Positions 16,008 to 24,384 of a stretch of DNA of 33,912 nucleotides are shown here, in pieces (the stretch's first letter is position 1; every line of letters begins with the position of its first letter). Both the position numbers and the translations under genes were made by a program. Under the pieces are notes generated by a model. The model ran no database searches, was not told the origin of the DNA, and was given only the letters and a program-made list of their open reading frames with translations. The stretch spans positions 1 through 33,912 of the forward strand of contig CAKQBK010000021.1 in assembly GCA_934216155.1 (NCBI GenBank), written 5' to 3'. This DNA comes from an uncultured Dialister sp. (GTDB lineage Bacteria > Bacillota > Negativicutes > Veillonellales > Dialisteraceae).

Positions 16008-16312
16008 AAAAAGCCTTCCCCAGTGGGGAAGGTGGTCCCGAAGGGACCGGATAGGGCCTATCCCGGTAGTGAATGGTAGATGAGGAAATAGGTCAATAGC
16101 GTTTCGCTATGAGACACTAGGGAGAAACGCTCTTTCCGGTAGTGCAGGTATCACCGAGTTCGCTTGTCGTACTGCGAGAGAAGTATATCGCTAGAGCAGC
16201 CCCCTCTTGTATTCTCCCCCGGCGGGGGAGATAAATATGGTGTAAACTTATGTACACCGCTCCGCGGTCCCCCTTTTCCAGAGGAGAAGGCATTGCGTTT
16301 TTCGCTAGCGTC
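16008..16312. repeat. Chimeric R4/R6 repeat
   Basis: Begins as R4 (gccttccccagtggggaagg), switches to R6-like sequence (cagccccctcttgtattctc at about 16198) and returns to the R4 right arm (ccgctccgcggtccccctt). This junction suggests recombination between repeats. No gene. Confidence 0.6.
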
Positions 16313-16313
16313 A

Positions 16314-16458
16314 TATTTCACGTGAAATGTGGGGAAAGCGGGATTCCTATAACCTTATATAACCCTTTATAACCTGGACGCTTTTGCTTTGGAGGGAATG
16401 TTTCACAAAAGAAAGCAGCAGAATAATAACCTTTTATCGCTATGTTTCACGTGAAACC
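16314..16458. repeat. Short R2 palindrome bounded by parS sites
   Basis: Left boundary tatttcacgtgaaatg (changed but still palindromic), right boundary exact 14-mer 16444-16457, inner end gcagcagaataataacctt. It ends about 40 bases before the lipoprotein gene and so lies where that gene's promoter would be. Confidence 0.65.
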
Positions 16459-16500
16459 AACAACTAACAACCAATATATTTCCATAGAAAGGAATATCCT

Positions 16501-17490
16501 ATGTATTCATATATCAAAGCAGGTATTTGTATCGCTGTACTCGCAGCTAGTGGGGCCGTTCTTTTTGGCTGTGGGATGAAGCCGGTCAGTTCTACTGCCA
16601 CGGGGGAGAGTTATACCGTGGTGGATGCTACGGGGAAGGAAGTGAAGATTCCTGGGAAGCCGCACCGGATTTTGGGAAATTCCGCGTCTATTGATACCAT
16701 GCTTTTGGGGGTGGTGACGCCGGACCATCTGGTGGGGGCGACGGAAGCGGACAGGGATCCGGCTATTTCTTATATCGCCGAGGAAACGAAGGATATCCAG
16801 ATGACGGTGCCGCTGGCGGGGCTTTCTATGGAGCAGGTGACCCAGGCGCGGCCGGATTTGATTGTGGCATCGACCTATACCAGCGGGAATGAAATTCTGA
16901 TGTATAAGAATTTGGGCATTCCGGTGGTGGTCATTGATGGGCCTCGGTCCATTCAGCAGGTGAAGGATGATGTGCGTATCATCGCTGCTGCGGTGGGCGA
17001 GAAGGAGCGGGGCGAGAATGTGGTGAAGGAAATGGATCGCCATCTGGCCGAGGTGGATGAGATCTTGGGCAAACGGACCGACAAGAAACCGACCGTATTT
17101 CTGGTGTCCCAAATGACTCGCTACGGCGGACCGGGATCCATGTTTCATGAGCTGTTGACCCGGGCACGGCTGGATAATGCCATCGCTAAGGCTGGCGGGG
17201 CCAATGGACAGGCTATTTCGCCGGAGCTGATTGTGAAGGTGGACCCGGATATGCTTTTCGTGTCTACCGACCGGGATTCCGATACGACCGGGGCAGGGAA
17301 ATATCGGGATGATTTCTTGGCCAATCCTGCGATTGCGCAGATGCGGGCGGCCCAACACATTGTGCCCATCGAGGACCGGTATATTTACGCCGCGTCTCAA
17401 AATTGCGTTTACGCCGTAAAAGCCTTGGCCAATGCAGGATATGGAGATCTCTTCGACTTGAGCGGGGAGAAGCAGATAAAAGGTTACTAA
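16501..17490 (+). CDS. ABC transporter substrate-binding lipoprotein (BtuF/FhuD class)
   Basis: A 329-aa class III periplasmic binding protein, lipid-anchored: hydrophobic start and lipobox VLFGC with Cys24. Typical marks: YTVVDATGKEVKIPGKPHRI after the anchor, two Rossmann-like lobes joined by a helix (ISPELIVKVDPDMLFVSTDR in the second lobe) and a C-terminal helix region. This class binds corrinoids, haem or siderophores. B12 is favoured because the gene is divergent from a riboswitch-controlled TonB receptor. Start ATG 16501 with aaagga upstream. No permease or ATPase gene is adjacent, so it must use a transporter encoded elsewhere. The full-length antisense frame (16507-17511) is a shadow. 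No riboswitch was recognised in front of it. Confidence 0.85.
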   Translation: MYSYIKAGICIAVLAASGAVLFGCGMKPVSSTATGESYTVVDATGKEVKIPGKPHRILGNSASIDTMLLGVVTPDHLVGATEADRDPAISYIAEETKDIQMTVPLAGLSMEQVTQARPDLIVASTYTSGNEILMYKNLGIPVVVIDGPRSIQQVKDDVRIIAAAVGEKERGENVVKEMDRHLAEVDEILGKRTDKKPTVFLVSQMTRYGGPGSMFHELLTRARLDNAIAKAGGANGQAISPELIVKVDPDMLFVSTDRDSDTTGAGKYRDDFLANPAIAQMRAAQHIVPIEDRYIYAASQNCVYAVKALANAGYGDLFDLSGEKQIKGY

Positions 17491-17510
17491 GCGGTAAACT
17501 GGTGGAGTCA

Positions 17511-17747
17511 TGTTTCACGGGAAACGTGTAGGTAAAAGGTTATTATTCTGCTGACTCGTTGTGTTTTACAATGAGAAGATACGGCTTGTCAAAAGGTTAA
17601 AAGGGTTATAAAGGGTTATGAGGATACGGGTTTTCTCATAACCTTTTATAACCTTTTTTAACCTTGTCACTGGCGGGGTATTTTCTTTGTTAGACAATAC
17701 AAATCAGCAGAATAATACTCTTTTCATCAACTGTTTCCCGTGAAATT
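17511..17747. repeat. R2 palindrome with two decayed parS ends
   Basis: Boundaries tgtttcacgggaaacg (17511-17526) and tgtttcccgtgaaatt (17732-17747). The core pairs aaaagggttataaagggtta with tcataaccttttataacc. Arms aaaggttattattctgctg and atcagcagaataatactctt. Confidence 0.68.
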
Positions 17748-17802
17748 TGCCTTTATCAGGTTTCATAACGGTCATACTTTTTTGACCTCCCGTCAATTTC
17801 AG

Positions 17803-17831
17803 TTAAACTTTTGTTAAATTTTTGGTATAAT
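17803..17831 (+). promoter_or_regulatory. Promoter of the kinase-like gene
   Basis: Extended -10 TGGTATAAT (TATAAT at 17826-17831) with a weak -35 ttaaac at 17803-17808 and 17-base spacing, about 120 bases before the gene start. The stretch 17750-17835 is unique, A+T-rich sequence. Confidence 0.6.
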
Positions 17832-17861
17832 AGGGCGGTGAAAGAACTATTGCGTAAAAAG

Positions 17862-17926
17862 GCGTGACTGGTAGACTGGTGACTGGGCGAAATATTTCCT
17901 AGTCACCAGTCACGAGTCACCACCTA
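17862..17926. repeat. AGTCACC-type heptamer inverted arrays
   Basis: gtgactg/gtagact/ggtgact units face agtcacc/agtcacg/agtcacc units across gcgaaatatttccta. A nearly identical structure precedes the dehydrogenase gene (19876-19945). Both lie in the 5' leader and can fold into a stable hairpin. Confidence 0.65.
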
Positions 17927-17952
17927 GCTATATATATCAAGGAGATTTGAGT

Positions 17953-18687
17953 ATGACGGAAGTGGAGAAGCAAATCCAATTGACCGCTGAGGCGGCCATG
18001 CGGGAGAAGCCGGCGGCGCGGGTGCTGCCCATTACGGTGGATGGGGAGAAGTATTGGATCAAACGGAAAATGGGAAATGGCCGGGCGAAATGGGTCAAGT
18101 ATTCTGTGGAGAAGGAATTTTATTATGAAATCGCCCGTATGACCATCGCAGGAAAGAATTGTCCGGACCTGGTGCCAGATTTGGTGCTTTTGAAGCCGGA
18201 CTACATGGTGACCCGCGATGGGGGCGACAATGTGAAGTCTTGGCTGGATAAGGATATTTCTGAAGAAGAAAAGGAAATTCTTCTGGAACGGGCTGGGGCC
18301 TCTTTGGCGACCTTGCATGAACACGACATCGTTCACGGTCGTCCAGCTCTTCGAGATATGACCTGGAATGGAGAGAAATTGGCTTTTCTGGATTGGGAAA
18401 ATCGGATGTATAGCAAGGACTTGGAAGAACAGAAAGCCATCGATTTCCTGTTGTTGCTGCATGGCCTCTGCCGGGAGGATTATAAGGAAGAAGCCGCTCG
18501 GGTGCACGCCATTTGTGAAGGCTATCGGCACCATCAGGGAGAGGCAGTCTATGAACGGGCGAAACAGTTTCTTAAGAAACATTCCACGGTGGGGATGATC
18601 ACAGAGAAATTGGCTCCTTTCAAAATGGTGGACGTGGAGTCGGTGAGGAAACTCTATGGGTATCTTTTGAAATGCAGTGAGAAGTGA
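17953..18687 (+). CDS. Kinase-like protein (lipopolysaccharide/Rio-type fold)
   Basis: A 244-aa soluble protein with the layout of a small eukaryotic-like kinase: N-lobe with KYWIKRKMGNGRAKWVKY (possible ATP-lysine), a helical stretch with EKEFYYEIARM, catalytic-loop-like LHEHDIVHGRPALRDM (His128-Gly129, Arg134-Asp135) and LAFLDWENR (Asp147, in the DFG position). The HGRPALRD form is characteristic of bacterial lipopolysaccharide-kinase-like and related proteins rather than Ser/Thr kinases. Substrate unknown. Start at ATG 17953: aaggag (17939-17944) is 8 bases upstream, whereas the TTG at 17947 is too close. The last residues (KCSEK) and the stop codon come from the R3 heptamer array. A strong terminator follows. 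Confidence 0.75.
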   Translation: MTEVEKQIQLTAEAAMREKPAARVLPITVDGEKYWIKRKMGNGRAKWVKYSVEKEFYYEIARMTIAGKNCPDLVPDLVLLKPDYMVTRDGGDNVKSWLDKDISEEEKEILLERAGASLATLHEHDIVHGRPALRDMTWNGEKLAFLDWENRMYSKDLEEQKAIDFLLLLHGLCREDYKEEAARVHAICEGYRHHQGEAVYERAKQFLKKHSTVGMITEKLAPFKMVDVESVRKLYGYLLKCSEK

Positions 18688-18712
18688 GAAGTTAGGAGTG
18701 AGAAGTGAAAGT
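18674..18712. repeat. R3 heptamer array overlapping a stop codon
   Basis: gcagtga/gaagtga/gaagtta/ggagtga/gaagtga units. The second unit supplies the TGA of the kinase-like gene at 18685-18687. Confidence 0.7.
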
Positions 18713-18746
18713 GGCGGCGCACAGATTAGGAAGCGCCGCCTTTTTT
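18713..18746 (+). terminator. Intrinsic terminator of R3 type
   Basis: GGCGGCGC (18713-18720) pairs with GCGCCGCC (18733-18740), followed directly by six T. Same hairpin design after pfkA (27168) and the SIMPL gene (31172). Confidence 0.85.
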
Positions 18747-18755
18747 ATATGGGAG

Positions 18756-19080
18756 GGATTTGTAGCTAGGCCCTAGGGATTAGGGAAATATAGCGGAAGC
18801 ATCTTTAGCGTCTTGGCTCCCCTGTCGGGTAATGTCATTAAGTTAAGCGAAATATGCGATGATTTCTGTTGATGCAAAGGTTACTCAGGTTTCTTAGGCT
18901 ACTTAGGTTTCTCACGTTTCTCGAATGAGCTAATGACGCTAGCGTCTACCGGCACATTCGGAGAACCTGAGCAGCCTGAGAAACCTTAGCAACTTTGGAG
19001 CCTGTCACCACTAGCGGAGTCATGTCTACTAACGCAAATCCTTAACTTAACAGCATTGCCCTGTCGGGGGAGCTGCCGAA
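18756..19080 (+). mobile_element. R1 MITE inside an R6 repeat, 9-bp target duplication
   Basis: The MITE proper runs 18830-19058 (taatgtcattaagttaag to taacttaacagcattg). It is flanked by ccctgtcgg at 18820-18828 and 19059-19067. Before it lies the ctaggccctag motif (18759-18775). The arms and gacgctagcgtc centre are intact. Confidence 0.85.
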
Positions 19081-19535
19081 GGCTGAGGGGGAGGCAGTGG
19101 CGGTATACTTCGTTATGAACATATCCAGCGTGCTCGGTGATATCCGCTCTTGACGCTAAAATAGATATAGATTTCCCGAGAATGGTATAAGACACAAGTG
19201 GTGTAGGCGTTCTGTCATGGCGGCTAGTCGGGAGCTCTTCTTCATCGTCCTATCCCCGGCTCGCAAGCGAGCCTGCCCCTTCCTGAGGAAGGGGCTCTTT
19301 GTGGCGGATGAAGTGGATAGTTTCATGTTTCACGTGAAACATGTCTCTTTCGGGAGAAGCGATAGCGGTAGCCCTCTTCCTTTGGAAGGGGGGATAGCTC
19401 CCACTAGCGGGATGAATGGTATAAGATGAAAGAGGTGTAGGCGTTCTGCCATGGTGGCTAGTCTAACATCTCTTCTTCATTGTCCTATCCCCGGCTCGCA
19501 AGCGAGCCTGCCCCTTCCTGAGGAAGGGGCTCTTT
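19081..19535. repeat. Two R5 repeats and a parS
   Basis: Partial R5 (19195-19302) and fuller R5 (19368-19534), both ending ccttcctgaggaaggggctc. An exact parS (19326-19341) lies between. The tract 19085-19150 matches 9660-9725. No gene. Confidence 0.68.
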
Positions 19536-19560
19536 ATAGCGGATGATTTGGGTAGAGTCA

Positions 19561-19796
19561 TGTTTCACGTGAAACGGCGGGATAAAGGGTTATAATTCTG
19601 CTGCTTACTATATCTAACAAAGAATATATACAGATAGTGACAAGGTTAAAAAGGGTTATAAAAGGTTATGAAGAAAACGTTATTCTCCATAACCTTTCAT
19701 AACCCTTTTAACCTTTTGACAAACCGTATTTTCTCATTGTGAAACAGAGTAAATCAGTAGAATTATAACCTTTATTCAATCGTTTCACGTGAAATA
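19561..19796. repeat. Reference copy of the R2 parS palindrome
   Basis: Left parS 19561-19576 (15 of 16 bases), right site cgtttcacgtgaaata (19781-19796). Arms are gggttataattctgctgc and cagtagaattataaccttt. The core aaaaagggttataaaaggtt faces aacctttcataacccttt. Length 236 bp, the same as the copy at 21061-21296. Confidence 0.75.
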
Positions 19797-19827
19797 TGAC
19801 GCTAAGTGCTAGAGGCAATATTTTTTA

Positions 19828-19856
19828 TTGCATATCCCAGAGAGGGTAGCTATAAT
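19828..19856 (+). promoter_or_regulatory. Promoter of the dehydrogenase gene
   Basis: TATAAT at 19851-19856 with ttgcat 17 bases upstream (19828-19833), about 117 bases before the start codon. The heptamer hairpin 19876-19945 would be in the 5' leader. Confidence 0.6.
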
Positions 19857-19972
19857 AAGTCCCATATAAAAGGTGACTGGTAGACTGGTGATTTGTGACT
19901 GGGGGCCGTATTTCCCTAGTCACGAGTCACCAGTCACAAGTCACCGAATCACTTACTAAAAGAGGTATATAC

Positions 19973-21037
19973 ATGATGAATAGCACTTATTTCCCCCATT
20001 TCACCATCGGCGTTGATGCCTATGATGCCATTCCTTCTGTTTGCGGAGATTACGGCAAGACCGCGGTTATTGTCGGCGGGAACAAGTCCCGGGCGGCGGC
20101 AGAGCCTTTGATTCGCAAGGCTTGCGAGGGGCACATTGAAATCCTGGGCAGTTTCCTTTACGGCGACGATGCCACTTTTGAAAACGCTGAGGCGCTGACG
20201 AAGATTCCAGAAATCCAGCAGGCGGATATGATTTTTGCTGTCGGCGGCGGTCGTGCCACCGATACCACCAAGTGGGCGTCCCATCTGTTGAAGAAGCCAC
20301 TTTTCACTTTCCCGACTTTGGCCTCCAACTGTGCGTCTGTCACGGCAGTGTGCATCATGTACAATCCGGATCACAGTTTCAAAGGGTCTATTTATCGAGA
20401 TAGAAATGCGTACCACACATTTATCAACACCGACATCATCGCCCATTCGCCGCGGGAATATTTCTGGGCCGGTTTGGGGGATGCTCTGGCGAAGCAGTAC
20501 GAAGTGCCTTTCTCCGCTCGCGGTATGAATCTCACTTGGGTACAGGAAACAGGTGTGAACAACGCGCAGAATGTAGCTCCTGGCATTTTGAAATACGGCA
20601 AAGCGGCCCTGGAAGCAGTAGATAAGCAGGTGGTAACCGATGCCTTGGAACCGGCGATCCTTTCCATCATCGTAGCACCGGGCATGGCATCGGTGTGCAT
20701 TGAAGATGATTTGGATTCCAGCCTGGCCCACGCCATTTACAACAGCCACACCCGCACGCCTCACAAGGGCAACCATCTCCACGGCGCGGTGGTCAACTAT
20801 GGGTTGCAGGTGATGCTCACCATGGATGGACAGATGGAAGAAAGAAATAAGATTTACAACTTTGCGAAATCCATCAATTTGCCACATTGCTTGGCAGATA
20901 TCGGCATCGACCCGAAACATCCGGATGAATTGGTACAGAATTGCCTTCATACCAAGGATATGCGAGTGAAACCATACGATATCACTTTCGATATGGTGTA
21001 TAACGCTATGATGGAATTGGAAAAGCTGAATCAGTGA
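19973..21037 (+). CDS. Iron-containing alcohol dehydrogenase (glycerol dehydrogenase-like)
   Basis: A 354-aa NAD-dependent dehydrogenase of the GldA-like group of family III metal-dependent alcohol dehydrogenases. Nucleotide-binding VGGGRATDTTKW (90-101) and metal ligands Asp170 (GLGDALAKQYE), His253 (SLAHAIYN) and His270 (HLHGAVVNYG) line up closely with the ligands of known glycerol dehydrogenases. The C-terminal half is helical as expected. It could equally be an HcxA/YbdH-type oxidoreductase; the substrate cannot be told from sequence. Start at ATG 19973 with agagg upstream; a second ATG at 19976 is possible. Monocistronic, with its own promoter, and followed by an R2/parS palindrome beginning 24 bases after the stop. 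No glycerol genes nearby. Confidence 0.87.
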   Translation: MMNSTYFPHFTIGVDAYDAIPSVCGDYGKTAVIVGGNKSRAAAEPLIRKACEGHIEILGSFLYGDDATFENAEALTKIPEIQQADMIFAVGGGRATDTTKWASHLLKKPLFTFPTLASNCASVTAVCIMYNPDHSFKGSIYRDRNAYHTFINTDIIAHSPREYFWAGLGDALAKQYEVPFSARGMNLTWVQETGVNNAQNVAPGILKYGKAALEAVDKQVVTDALEPAILSIIVAPGMASVCIEDDLDSSLAHAIYNSHTRTPHKGNHLHGAVVNYGLQVMLTMDGQMEERNKIYNFAKSINLPHCLADIGIDPKHPDELVQNCLHTKDMRVKPYDITFDMVYNAMMELEKLNQ

Positions 21038-21060
21038 TGATTGGTGACGGATAAACTAAA

Positions 21061-21296
21061 GTTTCACGTGAAACGATTGGGATAAAAGGGTATGATTCTG
21101 CCATGTCCTTGCGATTCATGTATCAATGATACTGCTTATCAAAAGGTTAAAAGGGTTATAAAAGGTTATGGGGAAAACGCTATTCTCCATAACCTTTTAT
21201 AACCCTTTTTAATCTTGTCTCCATTGGTGTATGCTACTTGTTAGATATAGTAAGCAGCAGAATAATAACCTTTATTCAACTGTTTCCCGTGAAACG
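21061..21296. repeat. R2 palindrome bounded by parS sites
   Basis: Exact 14-mer at 21061-21074; right site tgtttcccgtgaaacg (21281-21296). The core pairs aaaagggttataaaaggtta with ccataaccttttataacccttt. Begins 24 bases after the dehydrogenase stop and may act as its terminator. Confidence 0.72.
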
Positions 21297-21309
21297 CAAT
21301 GGTAGCGGA

Positions 21310-21551
21310 ATCATCGTTAGCGTTTATCTCCCCCGTCGGGGGAGAATACAAGAGGGGGAGGCAGTGGCGGTATACTTCGCGATGAACATAACAAGCGCAC
21401 TTGGGAAAACCGCTTCTAGCGATGAAATGGATAGTAACACTTGTTTACCGCTAGGCGTAGGCAGCATCGGGATGCTGAGAGAAACATAGTATTTCATACC
21501 GCTAGAGCTGCCCCCTTTGGTAGCCAAGGCTACCACTTTCCCCCAAAAGGG
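21310..21551. repeat. R6-type GC-rich repeat tract
   Basis: ctcccccgtcgggggagaat at 21329 and gagggggaggcagtggcgg follow the same order as 9331-9435 and 9632-9735. It then runs to cccccaaaaggg, where R1 is inserted. Confidence 0.6.
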
Positions 21552-21780
21552 CAATGCTGTTAAGTTAAGCGAAATATGCGGTGATTTCTGCTGATGCAAG
21601 GTTACTCAGGTTTCTCAGGCTACTTAGGTTTCTCACGTTTCTCGAATGAGCTAATGACGCTAGCGTCTATCGGCACATTCGGAGAACCTGAGCAACCTGA
21701 GAAGCCTTAGAAACTTGAGTAACCTGTCACTACTAGTGGAATCATACCTACTAACGCAAATTCTTAACTTAACAGCATTA
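21552..21780 (+). mobile_element. R1 MITE-like element with target duplication
   Basis: Runs caatgctgttaagttaagcg to cttaacttaacagcatta; flanks ccccaaaaggg and ccccaaaggg give a 10-11 bp duplication with one base lost. The interior is almost identical to 5598-5826. Confidence 0.85.
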
Positions 21781-21817
21781 CCCCAAAGGGGGGACTAAAT
21801 AAGGTGTAAACTTATTT

Positions 21818-22201
21818 TCACAGCATCCGACTTGCCAATCCGTAGCCTAAGGCGACACAAAGAAGACCGGAAATGATTTGGCAACCGATGTAGGTGAGGC
21901 CTGTGAGGTAGTGACCGGAGAGGAAGAATTGGAGTGTTTCGTTCATGAAGGACGAAAAGGTGGTGAATCCGCCGAGGAAGCCGGTGATGAGAAGAGCTGC
22001 GGCGGCGGGAGAGGGACAGAGTTTTGCAAAGAAGACACTGAGAAATCCGATTACCAGAGATCCAAGGCTGTTGACGAACCACGTGCCATAGGGAAATCCG
22101 GTACCTATGGCGCTGGAAATAAAAATGGTCATGCCGTAGCGGCAAAGACAACCAAATCCGCCGCCGAGGGCGACGAGGAGAGGGAAGGTGTAGTTGGACA
22201 T
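21818..22201 (-). CDS. crcB: Fluoride ion channel CrcB/Fluc
   Basis: A 127-aa membrane protein that exports fluoride as a dual-topology dimer. Family marks: ALGGGFGCLCRYGM near the N-terminus, YGTWFVNSLGS (pore Asn), and GFLGGFTTFSSFMNE with the phenylalanine-box region. Four hydrophobic segments. Length is typical. Start at ATG 22201 because aaaaggag lies 7-8 bases upstream on the minus strand; the frame is open to 22315 only through R3 repeat DNA. Only one copy is present here; some Firmicutes carry a heterodimeric pair. No fluoride riboswitch sequence was recognised in the leader. Confidence 0.92.
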   Translation of the reverse strand: MSNYTFPLLVALGGGFGCLCRYGMTIFISSAIGTGFPYGTWFVNSLGSLVIGFLSVFFAKLCPSPAAAALLITGFLGGFTTFSSFMNETLQFFLSGHYLTGLTYIGCQIISGLLCVALGYGLASRML

Positions 22202-22216
22202 AATTGACTCCTTTTG

Positions 22217-22290
22217 AAAAGCAGTGAGAAGTGAGTAGTTAGAAGTGAGAAATGGTGGTAGCGGCGCATAAAATTTGGAAGCGCCGCAAT
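22217..22290. repeat. R3 heptamers and GC hairpin upstream of crcB
   Basis: gcagtga/gaagtga/gtagtta/gaagtga units, then gcggcgc...gcgccgc (22261-22287). On the minus strand this is the pyrimidine-rich leader in front of crcB. Confidence 0.65.
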
Positions 22291-22305
22291 TTTTGTATAT
22301 GAAGT

Positions 22306-22810
22306 AATTCCGCAAGTAGTGACAGGTTGCTCAAGTTTCTAAGGGTTCTCAGGTGGCTCAGGTTCTCTGAATGTGCCAATAGACGCTAGCGTTATTAGCT
22401 CATTCGAGAAACGTGAGAAACCTTAGTATCCTGAGAAACCTGAGCAACCTTTGTATCAGTAGCGGTATACTTCGCCATGAACATAACACGTGTACTTGGG
22501 ACAACCTGTTCCTAACGATATAGATAGAAAAGAGATACATATCGATGTAGGTGTTTGGCAATAGCGGCTTATCTAACAACTCTTCTTCATCGTCCTATCC
22601 CCGGCTCGCAAGCGAGCCTGCCCCTTCCTGAGGAAGGGGCCTTTTGGGTATATGCGATGATTTTACTTGTGAGCATGTTTCACGTGAAACGTGGGAGTGT
22701 GTAACACCGAGTTGGATTGTCGTACATTTGGTGTTTTATTTCGCCAGTGCAGCCCCCTCTTGTATTCTCCCCCGGCGGGGGAGACGAGACGCTAGAGGAG
22801 ATTTCGCAGG
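22306..22810. repeat. End-less R1 core, R5 piece, parS and R6 piece
   Basis: Bases 22306-22463 are an R1 core without terminal repeats (centre gacgctagcgtt). Bases 22545-22643 are an R5 right half. A parS 14-mer lies at 22677-22690, and 22750-22795 is R6-like (cagccccctcttgtattctc, then cccccggcgggggaga, an undisturbed version of the R1 target at 5589). No gene. Confidence 0.65.
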
Positions 22811-22815
22811 AGTCA

Positions 22816-23024
22816 TGGTTCATATGAAATGGTTTGCGAAAAGGTTATGATTCTGATGCTTACTATGCTAAACAAAGAACATGGATTGATAGAGACTGGA
22901 TTAAAAGGGTTATGCAGGTTATGAGGCTTACGGTAGTATCATAACCGTGTATAACCTTTTTAACCTTTTGATAAGCGAAATCATTTATATGTGAGAGCAA
23001 GGACATGGCAGAATCATACCCTTT
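22816..23024. repeat. R2 palindrome, decayed ends
   Basis: Left end tggttcatatgaaatg is a strongly changed parS. The core pairs ggattaaaagggttatgcag with ataacctttttaacc. Right end gcagaatcatacccttt has no site. Shares the segment atatgtgag...caaggacatggc with the copy at 31241-31450. Confidence 0.6.
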
Positions 23025-23086
23025 ATTTCCTATTTCCTAATCCCTAGGGCCTACTAATCCCTGGTTCGCAATCACCAACATCCCCC

Positions 23087-23115
23087 TTTACCATCATAGT
23101 ATATTCTATTATAAT
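23087..23115 (+). promoter_or_regulatory. Promoter of the LytTR regulator
   Basis: TATAAT at 23110-23115 with tttacc 17 bases upstream (23087-23092). It lies 130 bases before the GTG start in unique DNA following the ctaggccctag-type motif (23037-23062). Confidence 0.55.
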
Positions 23116-23244
23116 GAAGAAAAATGAAATTTGCATCGGATTCTGCGTTGGTGTGGAGGAAATAGCGGGTTTGCCTGTGGGAACGGCAAGCGGCCAACGG
23201 GGAGAAATGGGAACCGGTCTTTTCTCGTAGAGGAGGGATGTCTG

Positions 23245-23970
23245 GTGATTTATGTTGGAATTGTGAATCATGAAGAGGAATTGTCTTTGCTGCTCCGGCG
23301 GGTGCTCGGGGAAACCATGGGTGCTTTGGGGAAGAGCATGGGCTGTTTTTCTTATGAAAATAGTTACACCTTTCTCAATGAATGGCGAAGGGGACAGCGG
23401 CATTTCGATATTCTTTTGATGAATGTGTCGCTGTTGGAAGAGGGCACCATCGAGGCGGCCCGGCAGGTGAAGGAGGCTTTTCCGGATACGGAAATTGTGC
23501 TCTTGGCGAAGAATGACAATTTGGCACTCCAGGCGTTCCAGCTGGGGGTGCGGCATTATTTGCTTTTGCCTACCACCGAGGCGGATGTGAAAGAGGCGGT
23601 TTTGCGTTGCGTTCGTGGTATGGAAGGCAATTGGCATCGCAAGATTCTGGTGAAGTCTGGCTCTACGTGGCAGATGGTACCGTTGGCAGAATTGGAGGCG
23701 GTGGTGAGTGATGATCACCATCAGATTCTGTATCTCACCGGCGGGCGAGATATGGAAGTGCGGCTGAAGATGTCGGAAATTCAAAAAGGCCTATCGGGCC
23801 GATCGCCGTTTCATTTCCTCTCTCCCGGTCGTGGCGTCTTGGTCAATGCGGAAATGGTGGATTCCTTCGACGCGTCAGAGGTACACATGAAGAGCGGACG
23901 GACCCTTTCGGTGTCGAAACGGCGTTATGGGGAATTTAAGAAGGAAATGGAAAGTCTCATGCAGTGCTAA
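23245..23970 (+). CDS. Orphan LytTR-type regulator with degenerate receiver domain
   Basis: A 241-aa protein. N-terminal CheY-like fold (about 1-125), then a LytTR DNA-binding domain (about 133-241: KILVKSGSTWQMVPLAELEAV, FHFLSPGRGVLVNAEMVDSF, LSVSKRRYGEFKKEM). In the receiver, FDILLMNVSLLEEG puts Asn at residue 60 where the phosphoacceptor Asp is expected, and YLLLP lacks the conserved Lys; acidic residues near position 10-12 remain. It is therefore probably not controlled by phosphorylation. Start at GTG 23245, with gaggaggg 7 bases upstream; no ATG lies nearby in frame. No histidine kinase is adjacent. LytTR proteins often control competence, bacteriocins or cell-surface genes; targets here are unknown. 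Confidence 0.82.
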   Translation: MIYVGIVNHEEELSLLLRRVLGETMGALGKSMGCFSYENSYTFLNEWRRGQRHFDILLMNVSLLEEGTIEAARQVKEAFPDTEIVLLAKNDNLALQAFQLGVRHYLLLPTTEADVKEAVLRCVRGMEGNWHRKILVKSGSTWQMVPLAELEAVVSDDHHQILYLTGGRDMEVRLKMSEIQKGLSGRSPFHFLSPGRGVLVNAEMVDSFDASEVHMKSGRTLSVSKRRYGEFKKEMESLMQC

Positions 23971-23977
23971 GGAGGCA

Positions 23978-24119
23978 TGTTTCACGTGAAACTTGTATTG
24001 AGTTAGGAGTTAGGAATGAGGAGTGAGGAGTGGTATTGGTCCCATAACGGATTGTCATACCGTTAGTGTTTTATACCGCTAGAGCTGCCCCCTCAGCCTT
24101 CGGCAGCTCCCCCGACAGG
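23978..24119. repeat. parS, R3 fragment and R6 repeat
   Basis: parS 14-mer at 23979-23992, seven bases after the regulator's stop. Heptamers (ttaggag, ttaggaa, tgaggag) and an R6 copy (gctgccccctcagccttcgg) follow. The same order recurs at 25707-25860. Confidence 0.65.
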
Positions 24120-24349
24120 TAATGCCATTAAGTTAAGGATTTGCGTTAGTAGGTATGATTCCGCTAGTGGTGACAGGTTGCTCAAGTTTCTAAGGGTTCT
24201 CAGGTGGCTCAGGTTCCCCGAATGTGCCCATAGACGCTAGCGTCATTAGCTCATTCGAGAAACATGAGAAACCTAAGTAACCTAAGAAACCTGAGTAACC
24301 TTTGCATCAGCAGAAATCATCGCATATCTCGCTTAACTTAACAGCATTG
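24120..24349 (-). mobile_element. R1 MITE-like element, inverted, 9-bp target duplication
   Basis: Begins taatgccattaagttaagg, ends gcttaacttaacagcattg; flanked by cccgacagg at 24111-24119 and 24350-24358. It interrupts an R6 repeat whose uninterrupted twin is at 25813-25860, giving a natural empty-site control within the window. Confidence 0.88.
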
Positions 24350-24384
24350 CCCGACAGGGGAGCCGAGACAGCGGTGTAAACTTA

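Noticed and set aside
16507..17511. 334-aa frame antisense to the binding lipoprotein
   Set aside because: Pro/His/Arg-rich shadow frame; the plus-strand product has a clear lipobox and family motifs.
19949..20950. 333-aa frame antisense to the dehydrogenase
   Set aside because: Shadow frame; the sense gene has all three metal ligands and a ribosome-binding site.
22202..22330. Fluoride riboswitch in front of crcB
   Set aside because: The leader is R3 heptamers and a GC hairpin; the conserved fluoride aptamer sequence is not seen.
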